43,529 bases of DNA. It comes from an uncultured Opitutaceae bacterium. Its GTDB lineage: Bacteria; Verrucomicrobiota; Verrucomicrobiia; Opitutales; Opitutaceae. Both the position numbers and the translations under genes were made by a program. Below are positions 18,055 through 25,231 of the stretch, in pieces (the first letter of the stretch is position 1; each line of letters opens with the position of its first letter). Location of the stretch: NCBI GenBank assembly GCA_937942145.1, contig CALDFV010000120.1, positions 1-43,529 on the forward strand, read 5' to 3'. Below the pieces are notes generated by a model. That model was given only the letters and a program-made list of their open reading frames with translations. It did no database searches and was not told the origin of the DNA.

Positions 18055-19016
18055 AGACTTTTCTCATAGCCTCTGCCCTTCTCTTATCGAGCCTATCCAG
18101 GGCTGAAACGAAGGAAACCGAACATGAGCTCCTTCTCATTGTGGGGGCTCCTGGAGAAGAACGTTTCGCCAATGGTTTTCAGTCGGCAGCAAGCGCCTGG
18201 GAAAAGGCGGCCGCGTCGACAAATGCCAGCATTACGATCGTGGGCCTAGAAGCGTCTGATAAAGTAGATCGAGCACTCATAGAGGAATGGGTGACGAATT
18301 TGAAGAACGATAGCACCATACCCGCCTGGATCGTCTACATCGGCCATGGAACCCATACCCAGAAAAGCACGTTGCTCAATCTACGGGGCCCCGATCTGAG
18401 CGCGGTGGTGCTGGGCGAATGGCTTGACCCTCTCGAACGTACTCTGATTTTCGTCCATGGCGGTTCGGCATCCGCCCCATTCATCAATCGCCTTTCCAAG
18501 CCCAACCGTATCCTCATGACCGCTACACGAAGCGGCACTGAGCTTAACTACGCCCGTTTTGGAGAACGCTTTGCCCGCGTGATTTCGTCACGGGAAGGCG
18601 ACGCCAATCAAGATGGACAGGTTTCTCTGCTAGAAGCCTTTGTGTCCGCTGCCCAATCTGTGGAACAGTTTTATGAAGACGAAGGCCGACTCGCCTCCGA
18701 GCACGCACTCATTGACGACAATGGAGATTCAGTCGGCACTCCGGCTGACTGGTTCCGCGGAGAACGGCTGATCAAACAACCGGAGGGAGACACAATTCCC
18801 GACGGATTTCGCTCGCGCCAAATCGCCTTCATCGCTTCCGAGCAAGAACGACTTCTTACCCCGGATCAGCGATTCGACCGCGACCGTTTGGAGGCGGAAC
18901 TCGAAACCCTTCGAGCTAAGAAGGAGGAGCTAGACGAGAGCGAATACTACGATGCGCTCGAAAAAATCCTCCTCGAACTCGGTGAAATCTACCTCCACGT
19001 CAAGAACGAGTCTTGA
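18051..19016 (+). CDS. Exported caspase/C13-like protein lacking the catalytic Cys, with EF-hand-like loop
   Basis: This 321-residue exported protein starts at ATG 18051, overlapping the previous stop (ATGA); a longer reading frame from 17892 only overlaps the upstream gene and should be ignored. A signal peptide covers about residues 1-18 (MKTFLIASALLLSSLSRA). The core resembles clan CD cysteine peptidases (caspase/legumain type): WIVYIGH99G supplies the His, and the strand TLIFVHGGSASAPF at 131-144 sits where DACxSG-type nucleophile motifs occur, but no Cys is present. A calcium-binding EF-hand-like loop follows: D184-x-N186-x-D188-G-x-V-x4-E195. The last ~60 residues look coiled coil. The dead active site suggests a binding or regulatory role. 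Fold assignment is by motif and context only, so moderate certainty. Confidence 0.78.
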   Translation: MKTFLIASALLLSSLSRAETKETEHELLLIVGAPGEERFANGFQSAASAWEKAAASTNASITIVGLEASDKVDRALIEEWVTNLKNDSTIPAWIVYIGHGTHTQKSTLLNLRGPDLSAVVLGEWLDPLERTLIFVHGGSASAPFINRLSKPNRILMTATRSGTELNYARFGERFARVISSREGDANQDGQVSLLEAFVSAAQSVEQFYEDEGRLASEHALIDDNGDSVGTPADWFRGERLIKQPEGDTIPDGFRSRQIAFIASEQERLLTPDQRFDRDRLEAELETLRAKKEELDESEYYDALEKILLELGEIYLHVKNES

Positions 19017-19317
19017 GGCAAAGGACGCCTCGTCCCTACAATGCACCTCTAATCAGAATTGGCATTACAAATCCAGGAGGCTTGAAACCGCAACTGCCCT
19101 AGATCTCATAACATGCAACTACCTCTGAGTAGTTTTAATATCCACATGCCCCAGAATACCAAGTCTCTTCAAAACTTGCCTGTTAAATGTAAAACCGAAC
19201 ACTTTTACAATTCAAACCCAGTAAAAACGCCCCTTCTCAATTCGTGTTATGTGAAGTTAAAATACACATATTAACACTGTTCGCTGCAAAATTGATATTT
19301 ATCCAATAATTACGAAA
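19017..19317. other. AT-rich intergenic region after the MoxR/VWA operon
   Basis: These 301 bases hold no convincing gene. The first part contains a compact GC palindrome (ggacgcctcgtcc, 19023-19035) next to gaggc/gcctc arms at 19015-19031, resembling a single REP-like unit. A 6-pair hairpin with a 6-base loop lies at 19117-19134 and runs into TTTAAT, so it could be a weak terminator for the operon. The rest is distinctly AT-rich and probably carries the promoter of the SGNH hydrolase gene, although no clear promoter boxes were found. The base composition change marks the left border of an accessory stretch. Confidence 0.6.
19117..19139 (+). terminator. Possible weak terminator after the long operon
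   Basis: The sequence aactac-ctctga-gtagtt followed by ttaat forms a 6-pair stem with a short, imperfect T tract. It lies about 100 bases after the last gene of the operon. The stem is AT-rich, so confidence is low. Confidence 0.3.
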
Positions 19318-20016
19318 ATGAAGAAACCTCTATACTGTATCCTCGCCGGCGTATTCGGCAGTATGTTACATGCCGCCGAACCGGAGCCGAAAAACGGCAC
19401 AGGACCACAAGCTGCTCCTCGGGTCGCGAAGTGGGAACAAACGATTAAGGGTTTTGAGTCGCTCGATGCCAAGACTCCGTCGCCCCGTGGCGCTGTGCTG
19501 CTCGTCGGCGGCTCGAATGCGCGCCGCTGGACCGACGTTGACGAGTATTTTCCGAACCATCGGATCATCAACCGTGGGTTTGGCGGAGCGCGGCTCACGG
19601 AAATACTTCACTTTGCGGATCGCATTATCCTCCCTTATGCTCCGAAAGTTATCCTTTTCAATGCCGGCGGCAATGACATGGGGGCAGGCAGCACGCCGGC
19701 ACAGGTCCGCGAGTCTGCGGAGGCTCTTATCACCACAATCCACGCCAATCTGCCCGACACTCGAATCTATTTTCTCGGACTGCCCTATATTCGGCGGGCA
19801 AGCACCAATCCGGAACTTCGGGCTTCAATCAGCGGGATGAATGAGCAGCTCGCCAAGTTGGGCGAAAAGGAAACGAAGGTTTCATTCATTGATCTGGCCC
19901 CAGCCTTCCTCGACGATACGGGAGAGTTTCAACCGGACCTCTTCGTCGAGGACGGCACGCACTTCAGCCCCAGGGGATACGAAATCGTTACTGAACTACT
20001 CAGGGACAATATTTGA
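19318..20016 (+). CDS. Exported SGNH/GDSL-type hydrolase
   Basis: This 232-residue enzyme has all four SGNH blocks in order: catalytic S66 in LLVGGS-NARRW (block I), the Gly of NRGFGGARL at 85-93 (block II), N119 in FNAGGND (block III), and D212/H215 in DGTHFSPRGY (block V). A signal peptide covers about residues 1-20 (MKKPLYCILAGVFGSMLHAA), so it acts in the periplasm or outside. Members hydrolyse carboxylic esters; in polysaccharide-degrading bacteria they often remove acetyl groups from sugars. Next to a sulfatase gene, a carbohydrate esterase role is the natural guess, but the substrate is not shown. The gene stands in a lower-GC stretch with its own 5' region and no obvious Shine-Dalgarno site. 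Confidence 0.92.
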   Translation: MKKPLYCILAGVFGSMLHAAEPEPKNGTGPQAAPRVAKWEQTIKGFESLDAKTPSPRGAVLLVGGSNARRWTDVDEYFPNHRIINRGFGGARLTEILHFADRIILPYAPKVILFNAGGNDMGAGSTPAQVRESAEALITTIHANLPDTRIYFLGLPYIRRASTNPELRASISGMNEQLAKLGEKETKVSFIDLAPAFLDDTGEFQPDLFVEDGTHFSPRGYEIVTELLRDNI

Positions 20017-20020
20017 GTAT

Positions 20021-20092
20021 ATGAAAAATAGTTCGAACCATTGGCTTCACACAATTCCCTACAGTCGCTCCGCAACTTCCGCTCTTGCGTGA
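20021..20092 (+). other. Short coding-like fragment related to the one at 21999-22184
   Basis: Starting at ATG 20021, five bases after the SGNH hydrolase stop, 23 codons run to TGA. The peptide contains W-L-H-T-I-P-Y-S-R-S-A-T-S-A, very similar to W-F-D-A-Y-T-I-R-Y-S-R-S-C-I-I-S-A encoded downstream of the sulfatase. At DNA level 20049-20070 and 22060-22081 match at 19 of 22 positions. It may be a relic of a gene once duplicated around the sulfatase, or a dispersed repeat. I cannot name the parent protein. Confidence 0.4.
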
Positions 20093-20137
20093 GCCGGATG
20101 TTATAAGTATCCTCAGCATCAGCGATAGGAATAGAAA

Positions 20138-21998
20138 ATGAAAATAGAAGCCTTAGTCAAACTGCCAGTATTGTTGTGTTTGTTTTTCTCTTACACTACG
20201 GTGGTCTCTTCAGGAACTTGTATCGCCGCCGAATCAGCGAAGACCGCCAGGCCCAATATCCTGATATTTATGACCGACGATATCGGTTTCGGTGATATAC
20301 ACGCCTTCAATTCACAGGAAGGAGAGAGCATAACACCTAATATTGATAAGCTGGCAAAGTCCGGCATTTCCTTTCATCACGCCCACTCTCCTGCCGCAGT
20401 TTGCGCGCCCACCAGATACGCCATCCTGACTGGAAAACACGTCTATCGGGGGCGTCTTCCCAACGGCACCTGGTTTCCCGATGCCCCCAGCCAAATCCTT
20501 AGCGGTCAAGATACACTAGGCGATAGATTGAAAACATACGGGTACCACACTGCCTTCTTCGGCAAAACGCATCTAGGGCGCATTTACAAAAACGCCGATG
20601 GTAAAGTCGTTGATAGTTTCAGCGAAGCCGATTTGACTCAAAAGTTCAATGATGGGGTGAGTGAGCACGGGTTTGACTATTCCCTCACCCTACCCAGCGG
20701 TATACAAAAGAGCCCTCTAGCGTTCTTTAAAAATGACCGCATGGTCAGATATGAGAGGGCAACAAGCAAATTCAAGCCCCTCACTCGCGAGGAAATCCGC
20801 CAGCACTTCAAAGGAATCACCGACGAGAATGAAAAGGCGAAATACACGACTGAGGTTCGGGGGACGCTGTATGTAATGGAGAACTACACTACGGATAGCG
20901 TCGGCCCTCTGCTGATGCAGGACGCGCTGCGTTTCCTCGATAATCACTTTAAGGATGATCCGGGCAAACCGTTTTATATTCACTACATGTCGCAGGCCGG
21001 ACACCGCCCCTATGATCCTCCATCTGCTTTCAATGTCGCCGATCCACTCAATACGAAAGATCGCACCGCCCCTGGAGCCATTCGCGTCAAAGGGGTCACA
21101 CCCACCAAGAGAACGGACATGCTCTATGAGTCCGATGTCGCACTGGGTTTGTTCATGGAAAAGCTGAAGGCGGCGGGACAACTACAAAACACAATCATTA
21201 TCTACACGAGCGATAATGGCGCGGAAATCTCCGAACGCGTTGATTGGAGCAATCCCACCCTAGACGCCGCGGATGCACACCCTTGGTATAGAGGACTCTA
21301 CGGGGGTGACCGCACCGAATTTGGCGAATACACGCCCCATGCCAATAAAACCCATCTAAATGGCCAAGGCGTCGGCCTTGACAAGAGGGCACTGCGGGGA
21401 ATGAAGAGTTTTGTTTACGAAGGAGGACACCGAGTTCCGCTTATCATCCGATGGGGGGGGTGGAAAGAGCGCAAACTCAATTTTGCCTCCGAATACCAGA
21501 GTTACCAATCAGTTAATCAGCCTCACCGACCTCTACCGGACGGTCTGTACTCTGGCCGGAGTTATGGTGCCGGACGATCAGGCTCTGGATAGCTATGATT
21601 TTTCGCAGCTTATTACCGCTCCCCAGGAACAGTCACAAAATGTAGTAAGGGATTTCATGGCGATTCAAGCACCGGTTTTGGCCGATTCTACAACGGCGAG
21701 CAAAAAGAGAAAAATGGGGTGGTCGTTCTACTCATATGATCCGAATGGAGAAATATTGAATGCTATAATGAACCTGTCGAAGCGTTCGAAAGACTTCGAG
21801 GACGCAGCGATGGATGAGCTCTACCTGCTAACAAGCGATGAGGACCAGTCTGAAGACATCAGGAGCTCCCATAGCGACCTGATGGATGTACTCGAATCAA
21901 AATTCACGACCTTCCTCAACAAGAACGCCACTCATTCGGGTCAACTCGCCACGCCTGAAAAAGCCGTAAACTGGCAAGACTTCGTTACGAGCGAATAG
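20138..21998 (+). pseudogene. Exported arylsulfatase interrupted by a frameshift in a G8 run
   Basis: This is a family S1 sulfatase in two frames. The first frame (20138-21592) has a signal peptide ending near CIAAES, ARPNILIFMTDDIGFGD with the metal-binding Asp pair, and the formylglycine motif C89-A-P-T-R93. It then reads KSFVYEGGHRVPLIIRWGG and loses similarity. The family sequence continues one frame over as GGGKSANSILPPNTRVTNQL, ISLTDLYRTVCTLAG and on to the TAG at 21996. The switch point is a run of eight G at 21453-21460; seven G would restore one reading frame of about 619 residues. The cause could be a sequencing error, a real inactivating mutation, phase variation, or slippage. The intact enzyme would be exported and desulfate extracellular glycans. 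An AGGA lies upstream of ATG 20138. Confidence 0.88.
21453..21460 (+). repeat. G8 homopolymer at the sulfatase frameshift
   Basis: Eight consecutive G after the codons for VPLIIR in the sulfatase gene. Removal of one G rejoins the two halves of the gene. Such runs are prone both to slippage in the cell and to sequencing miscounts. Confidence 0.9.
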
Positions 21999-22318
21999 AC
22001 GAAGAAGATCCTATACAACTATCATGGTCTATTCAAACAAATCCAATGGTTCGACGCGTATACAATTCGCTACAGCCGCTCTTGTATAATCTCAGCTTTC
22101 GTAATCGCGGAGATTGAAGCGAGAGAAGATATACCTGAAAGCACGAAGGACAAAGTGCTAGAGTGGCTAACCCAAGCACCATAAAAAATGTGATATCTAG
22201 CCGATTTAGGCAGCTAGTCGTATCACCCAGCCACATTAAACAAGAAATCCGAATTGACGTTCAATCATGGAAGTGCCACATCGACTGAATTCTACCCAAA
22301 CGTGCTTTACCAAAAACA
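21999..22318. other. Intergenic region with a coding-like relic (21999-22184) and a hairpin
   Basis: Immediately after the sulfatase TAG the same frame stays open for 61 codons to TAA 22182-22184 and reads like protein: F-K-Q-I-Q-W-F-D-A-Y-T-I-R-Y-S-R-S in its middle and AEIEAREDIPESTKDKVLEW near its end. No start codon is well placed, so it is best seen as a gene relic. Its middle resembles the fragment at 20021-20092. The base segment ccaatggttcga (22043-22054) is the exact reverse complement of 20033-20044, so the sulfatase is bracketed by a 12-base inverted match. A hairpin occupies 22190-22226. The remaining ~90 bases before the next gene show nothing clear. I do not recognise the relic's family. 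Confidence 0.5.
22183..22226 (-). terminator. Hairpin followed by T tract on the minus strand
   Basis: Arms gtgata/tatcac (22190-22195, 22221-22226) and ctagc/gctag (22197-22201, 22213-22217) form an interrupted 11-pair stem. Read on the minus strand, the stem is followed by ATTTTTTAT, the form of a rho-independent terminator. No minus-strand gene lies just upstream of it, so it may be a relic or may block antisense transcription into the sulfatase. Confidence 0.45.
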
Positions 22319-23053
22319 ATGAGAACATCTAATCCTGCACTTAACGACAAGGTATTCGATCTTGGACGCTCCACTGGGGACGTCATGACTATCAACGGAA
22401 CGGTGAACCGTACGGGTATTCTACTTTGCTTGCTCATGTTCACGGCCATTTTCAGTTGGGACCGTGCCTACAGCGCCGTGAATCCGGGAGAGCTCTACCC
22501 ATGGCTCATTGGAAGCGGTATCGCAGGGTTCGTCGTGGCGCTTATAACAGTTTTTAAAAAGACCGCTGCTCCGATTACCGCTCCGATCTACGCGGCGATC
22601 GAGGGCATTCTCCTCGGCATATTGTCCGCCTTTTACGAGATGCAGTTTCCTGGGCTCGTTTTCCAAGCAATCCTTCTGACTTTTGGAACGCTCTTTGCCC
22701 TGCTGATGGCCTACCGCTCTGGGGTCATAAAGGCGACCGAGAATTTTAAGCTCGGCGTTTTCGCCGCCACTGGAGGCATCGCTCTCATTTACCTGACTAC
22801 CTTCATCCTTAGCTTCTTCGGAGTATCCATCCCCTACATTCATGGAAGCGGCACCATTGGAATCTTGTTCAGTCTCTTCGTCGTTGTAATCGCTGCCCTC
22901 AATCTGGTGCTCGACTTCGACTTTATCGAAAGAGGGGCCGAACGAGGAGCACCGAAATACATGGAATGGTATGCTGCCTTCGGCCTGCTCGTAACCCTCA
23001 TCTGGCTCTACATCGAAATGCTCCGGCTTCTTTCAAAACTGAGGAGTCGGTAG
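22319..23053 (+). CDS. Bax inhibitor-1/YccA-like membrane protein
   Basis: This 244-residue integral membrane protein begins MRTSNPALNDKVF, the hallmark start of bacterial Bax inhibitor-1/YccA-type proteins (SNPxL near the N-terminus). Seven hydrophobic segments can be counted, from about residue 32 (TGILLCLLMFTAIFSW) to about 236 (FGLLVTLIWLYIEMLRLL). The conserved late segment LDFDFIERGAERGAPKYMEWYAAFG carries the acidic pair near the last helices that is thought to gate calcium leak in this family. Length and topology are normal. Its cellular role in bacteria is poorly known; calcium or proton leak and membrane proteostasis have been suggested for the family. It is a single gene converging on the SCO1-like gene. 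Confidence 0.92.
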   Translation: MRTSNPALNDKVFDLGRSTGDVMTINGTVNRTGILLCLLMFTAIFSWDRAYSAVNPGELYPWLIGSGIAGFVVALITVFKKTAAPITAPIYAAIEGILLGILSAFYEMQFPGLVFQAILLTFGTLFALLMAYRSGVIKATENFKLGVFAATGGIALIYLTTFILSFFGVSIPYIHGSGTIGILFSLFVVVIAALNLVLDFDFIERGAERGAPKYMEWYAAFGLLVTLIWLYIEMLRLLSKLRSR

Positions 23054-23107
23054 GGATCCGGAAAGCGGGATTCAAACTTTCACAGCTCAAGCCCCTAAGT
23101 ATTTTAA

Positions 23108-23176
23108 GGTAGCGGGCTTTCTCCGATTGCCCAAATATTGGATCCTTTAATGGCCGCTCGGAGACCGCCCGCTACC
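23108..23176. repeat. REPIN-like inverted repeat between convergent genes
   Basis: An 18-base segment starting ggtagcgggc (23108-23125) is mirrored by an 18-base segment ending gcccgctacc (23159-23176), identical at 16 of 18 positions as reverse complements, with 33 bases between. It lies between the ends of two convergent genes. The paired-palindrome layout matches REPIN elements; it could also terminate transcription from both sides. Sequence differs from the doublet at 15583-15648, so if both are REPs they belong to different families. Confidence 0.55.
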
Positions 23177-23219
23177 AAAGACAGACGAGGTGTTGAACCG
23201 AATGGAATTCAGAAAACAC

Positions 23220-24128
23220 TTACCTCAAAATCTCCAGGAACTCTTCAGGAGTCCAGGCGCTTTTGTCGGAGCGTTTGGCGATTGCACCGTCTTCGTCGAT
23301 CAAGACGGTGGCCAGGCTGTGCATGATGGTATCCACCTTGTCGATAGAGGTGACGCCATGGGACTTGACTAGATCGCGAACCGCCGACTTTGGACCGGTG
23401 ACAAACTTGAAGTTGCTTCCATCGATTCCGTAGGCCTCCGCGTATTGTCGGAGTACTCCGGGCGTATCGTATTGCGGGTCCAAGGTGATGGAGACAAAAT
23501 TTACGTCTAGCTCGGAAGCCTGGGCAAGCTTCTGCAATTGAGCCATTTTTGAGGTCGATAGCGGGCACATGTTGGCATCTGTGCAGCGGGTAAAAATGAA
23601 ATTCAGCATGAGGGGCTTACCGGAAAACTGGTCGTTGGTAACGACTTCGCCAAACTGGTCGAGCAAAGCGAAGTCGGGCGATTCATCCCCTTCCCCATAG
23701 TAGTAGCCCGAAGGAAGCGCTTTGGCCTGTTCCTGCAATCGCTGATTGACGCGCTTCAAGTCATTCGAAACCTGTTCGTCGAGCGGCCAGATCTTGATTA
23801 ACTGAAAAGCCCCGTTTTCATCTCGTACGAGCCGAGCTCGGATTTTCTGTCCAACTTTGGCATTTTTCAAATCACCGGCGGACACTTCGAACTTCATCGT
23901 CATCGCTGGCATCAAATCAGGTATATCTTCATGAGCCACTTCCAGCAAACCCGCCGCCTCATCGACCGCGGTAATCGTGCCAATCAGCAGATGGCCTTCG
24001 GTGTCCCCCTCCCCCAAGGATTCCTCCTTTCGGCTGCAACCCGCCAAGATCCCAAAGACGAGTACCCAGACCGAGCTCTGCTTAAAACGCTTATTCACCC
24101 AACTAATATTTTTCAGTTTCCCCTTCAT
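23220..24128 (-). CDS. SCO1/SenC-family lipoprotein with N-terminal CusF-like domain
   Basis: This copper-handling lipoprotein probably delivers copper to the CuA site of cytochrome oxidase. I place the start at ATG 24128 (302 residues); a GTG at 24161 would add 11 residues that do not help. The lipobox is L-A-G-C31. A CusF-like copper-binding domain follows (about residues 45-115: H66 in AHEDIP and Met residues in LMPAMTM). The SCO thioredoxin-like domain begins near residue 150, with metal ligands C182, C188 and H270 in DTIMH. The Cys pair is spaced CxxxxxC (RCTDANMCP), not the canonical CxxxC. The gene is divergent from ctaA with only about 50 bases between starts, so shared regulation is likely. 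Membrane-anchored on the periplasmic side. Confidence 0.93.
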   Translation of the reverse strand: MKGKLKNISWVNKRFKQSSVWVLVFGILAGCSRKEESLGEGDTEGHLLIGTITAVDEAAGLLEVAHEDIPDLMPAMTMKFEVSAGDLKNAKVGQKIRARLVRDENGAFQLIKIWPLDEQVSNDLKRVNQRLQEQAKALPSGYYYGEGDESPDFALLDQFGEVVTNDQFSGKPLMLNFIFTRCTDANMCPLSTSKMAQLQKLAQASELDVNFVSITLDPQYDTPGVLRQYAEAYGIDGSNFKFVTGPKSAVRDLVKSHGVTSIDKVDTIMHSLATVLIDEDGAIAKRSDKSAWTPEEFLEILR

Positions 24129-24181
24129 TGTCTGGAAATCGTATAAACTATCGCTACTCACCTAATGCAATCAACTTTCCG

Positions 24182-25231
24182 ATGAAATCAAAACCAGAAG
24201 CGTTCGATTATACTGCATACAAGCCATTCTTATTTTGGTTTGGATTCTGTGCGCTCATTTGGATCACCTTCCTCCTCTACGCCGGTGGCTTCACTACCAG
24301 TATTCGGGCGGGGATGGCCTTTCTCGACTGGCCGCTTTCCAACGGCTCGATCAATCCTGAAGGCTGGCTAGAGAATGAAGACATGATGGCGGAGCATAGC
24401 CACCGCCTCCTAGGGGCGGTCATGGGACTCCTTTCCGTTGCTCTTTGCGTCACCGCGTACGCCCAGAAAGCGAGCCCACGGATCCGAAAGCTAGGAATCT
24501 GGCTGGTCATACTCGTCGTGACCCAAGGACTGCTGGGAGGTCTCCGCGTAAAGCTGGATGCCCTCAATCTCGATATCGATCACAACTTGTACGCCCAGAC
24601 CTTCGCCGTCGCCCACGGCACTCTGGCCCAAATTTTTCTCTGTCTGCTTGTCGCCTTCACCGTGATGAACAGCAAGTCCTGGATCCAGCGAAAGGCAGGA
24701 TTTACCGTAGCCCCCTCCAGCAGCGTAGGTTTCTTTGGCCTGATTGCCTGCCTTACAATCATACTCCAGCTGATCATCGGAGCGGTGATGCGACACAGCT
24801 ATGCCGGACTAGCGATCACGAGCTTTCCCTACAGTCATCCCGACGGCTACTGGATCCCTCCCGCATTCAATTTCAAGGTCGCCATCCATTTCGCCCATAG
24901 AGTCGGCGGCATAGTGGTAAGCATCGCGATTATCGCGTTCACAATGAAGATTTGGCGGGAATCGCAGAGCCGCAAAGCGTTAGGCAAGTCAGCGATCGCC
25001 CTAATCGCCCTCCTAGGAGTCCAAATTTACCTCGGAGCCATGGTCATTTGGACAGTGCGAAATCCCCACGTAGCGACCTTTCACATGCTAAATGGAGCCT
25101 TTCTTCTCTCGATTTGTTGGATGATGACTCTACGAAGCTTGAAATTTCGACTGGAAGCCCCACACCTTTTTGAACGGGCGCCCGAAACGGACGCTCCGCT
25201 CGGCGCATTGGAAAAAACTGGTCACGCATGA
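24182..25231 (+). CDS. ctaA: Heme A synthase
   Basis: This 349-residue membrane protein oxidises the C8 methyl of heme O to make heme A for aa3-type cytochrome oxidase. The family marks are all visible: the first extracytoplasmic loop ends in E71-H-S-H74-RLLG, and later helices carry AVAHGTLAQ, the HFAHRVGG motif and VATFHMLNGA, giving the paired heme-ligand histidines. About eight transmembrane segments are present. The start is ATG 24182; an upstream TTG in frame (24128) would run into the divergent gene and is unlikely. The stop overlaps the next start by four bases (ATGA at 25228), so synthesis is coupled with the farnesyltransferase, which makes its substrate. Confidence 0.95.
   Translation: MKSKPEAFDYTAYKPFLFWFGFCALIWITFLLYAGGFTTSIRAGMAFLDWPLSNGSINPEGWLENEDMMAEHSHRLLGAVMGLLSVALCVTAYAQKASPRIRKLGIWLVILVVTQGLLGGLRVKLDALNLDIDHNLYAQTFAVAHGTLAQIFLCLLVAFTVMNSKSWIQRKAGFTVAPSSSVGFFGLIACLTIILQLIIGAVMRHSYAGLAITSFPYSHPDGYWIPPAFNFKVAIHFAHRVGGIVVSIAIIAFTMKIWRESQSRKALGKSAIALIALLGVQIYLGAMVIWTVRNPHVATFHMLNGAFLLSICWMMTLRSLKFRLEAPHLFERAPETDAPLGALEKTGHA

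Noticed and set aside
20031-20044. tRNA T-loop-like sequence (gttcgaacc)
   Set aside because: The flanking bases do not form the T-arm stem and no anticodon or acceptor stem can be built around it.
20049-22090. Possible integron attC-like sites on both sides of the sulfatase
   Set aside because: The related segments lack matched core sites (GTTRRRY with its complement) and read more naturally as coding relics; no integrase gene is in the window.
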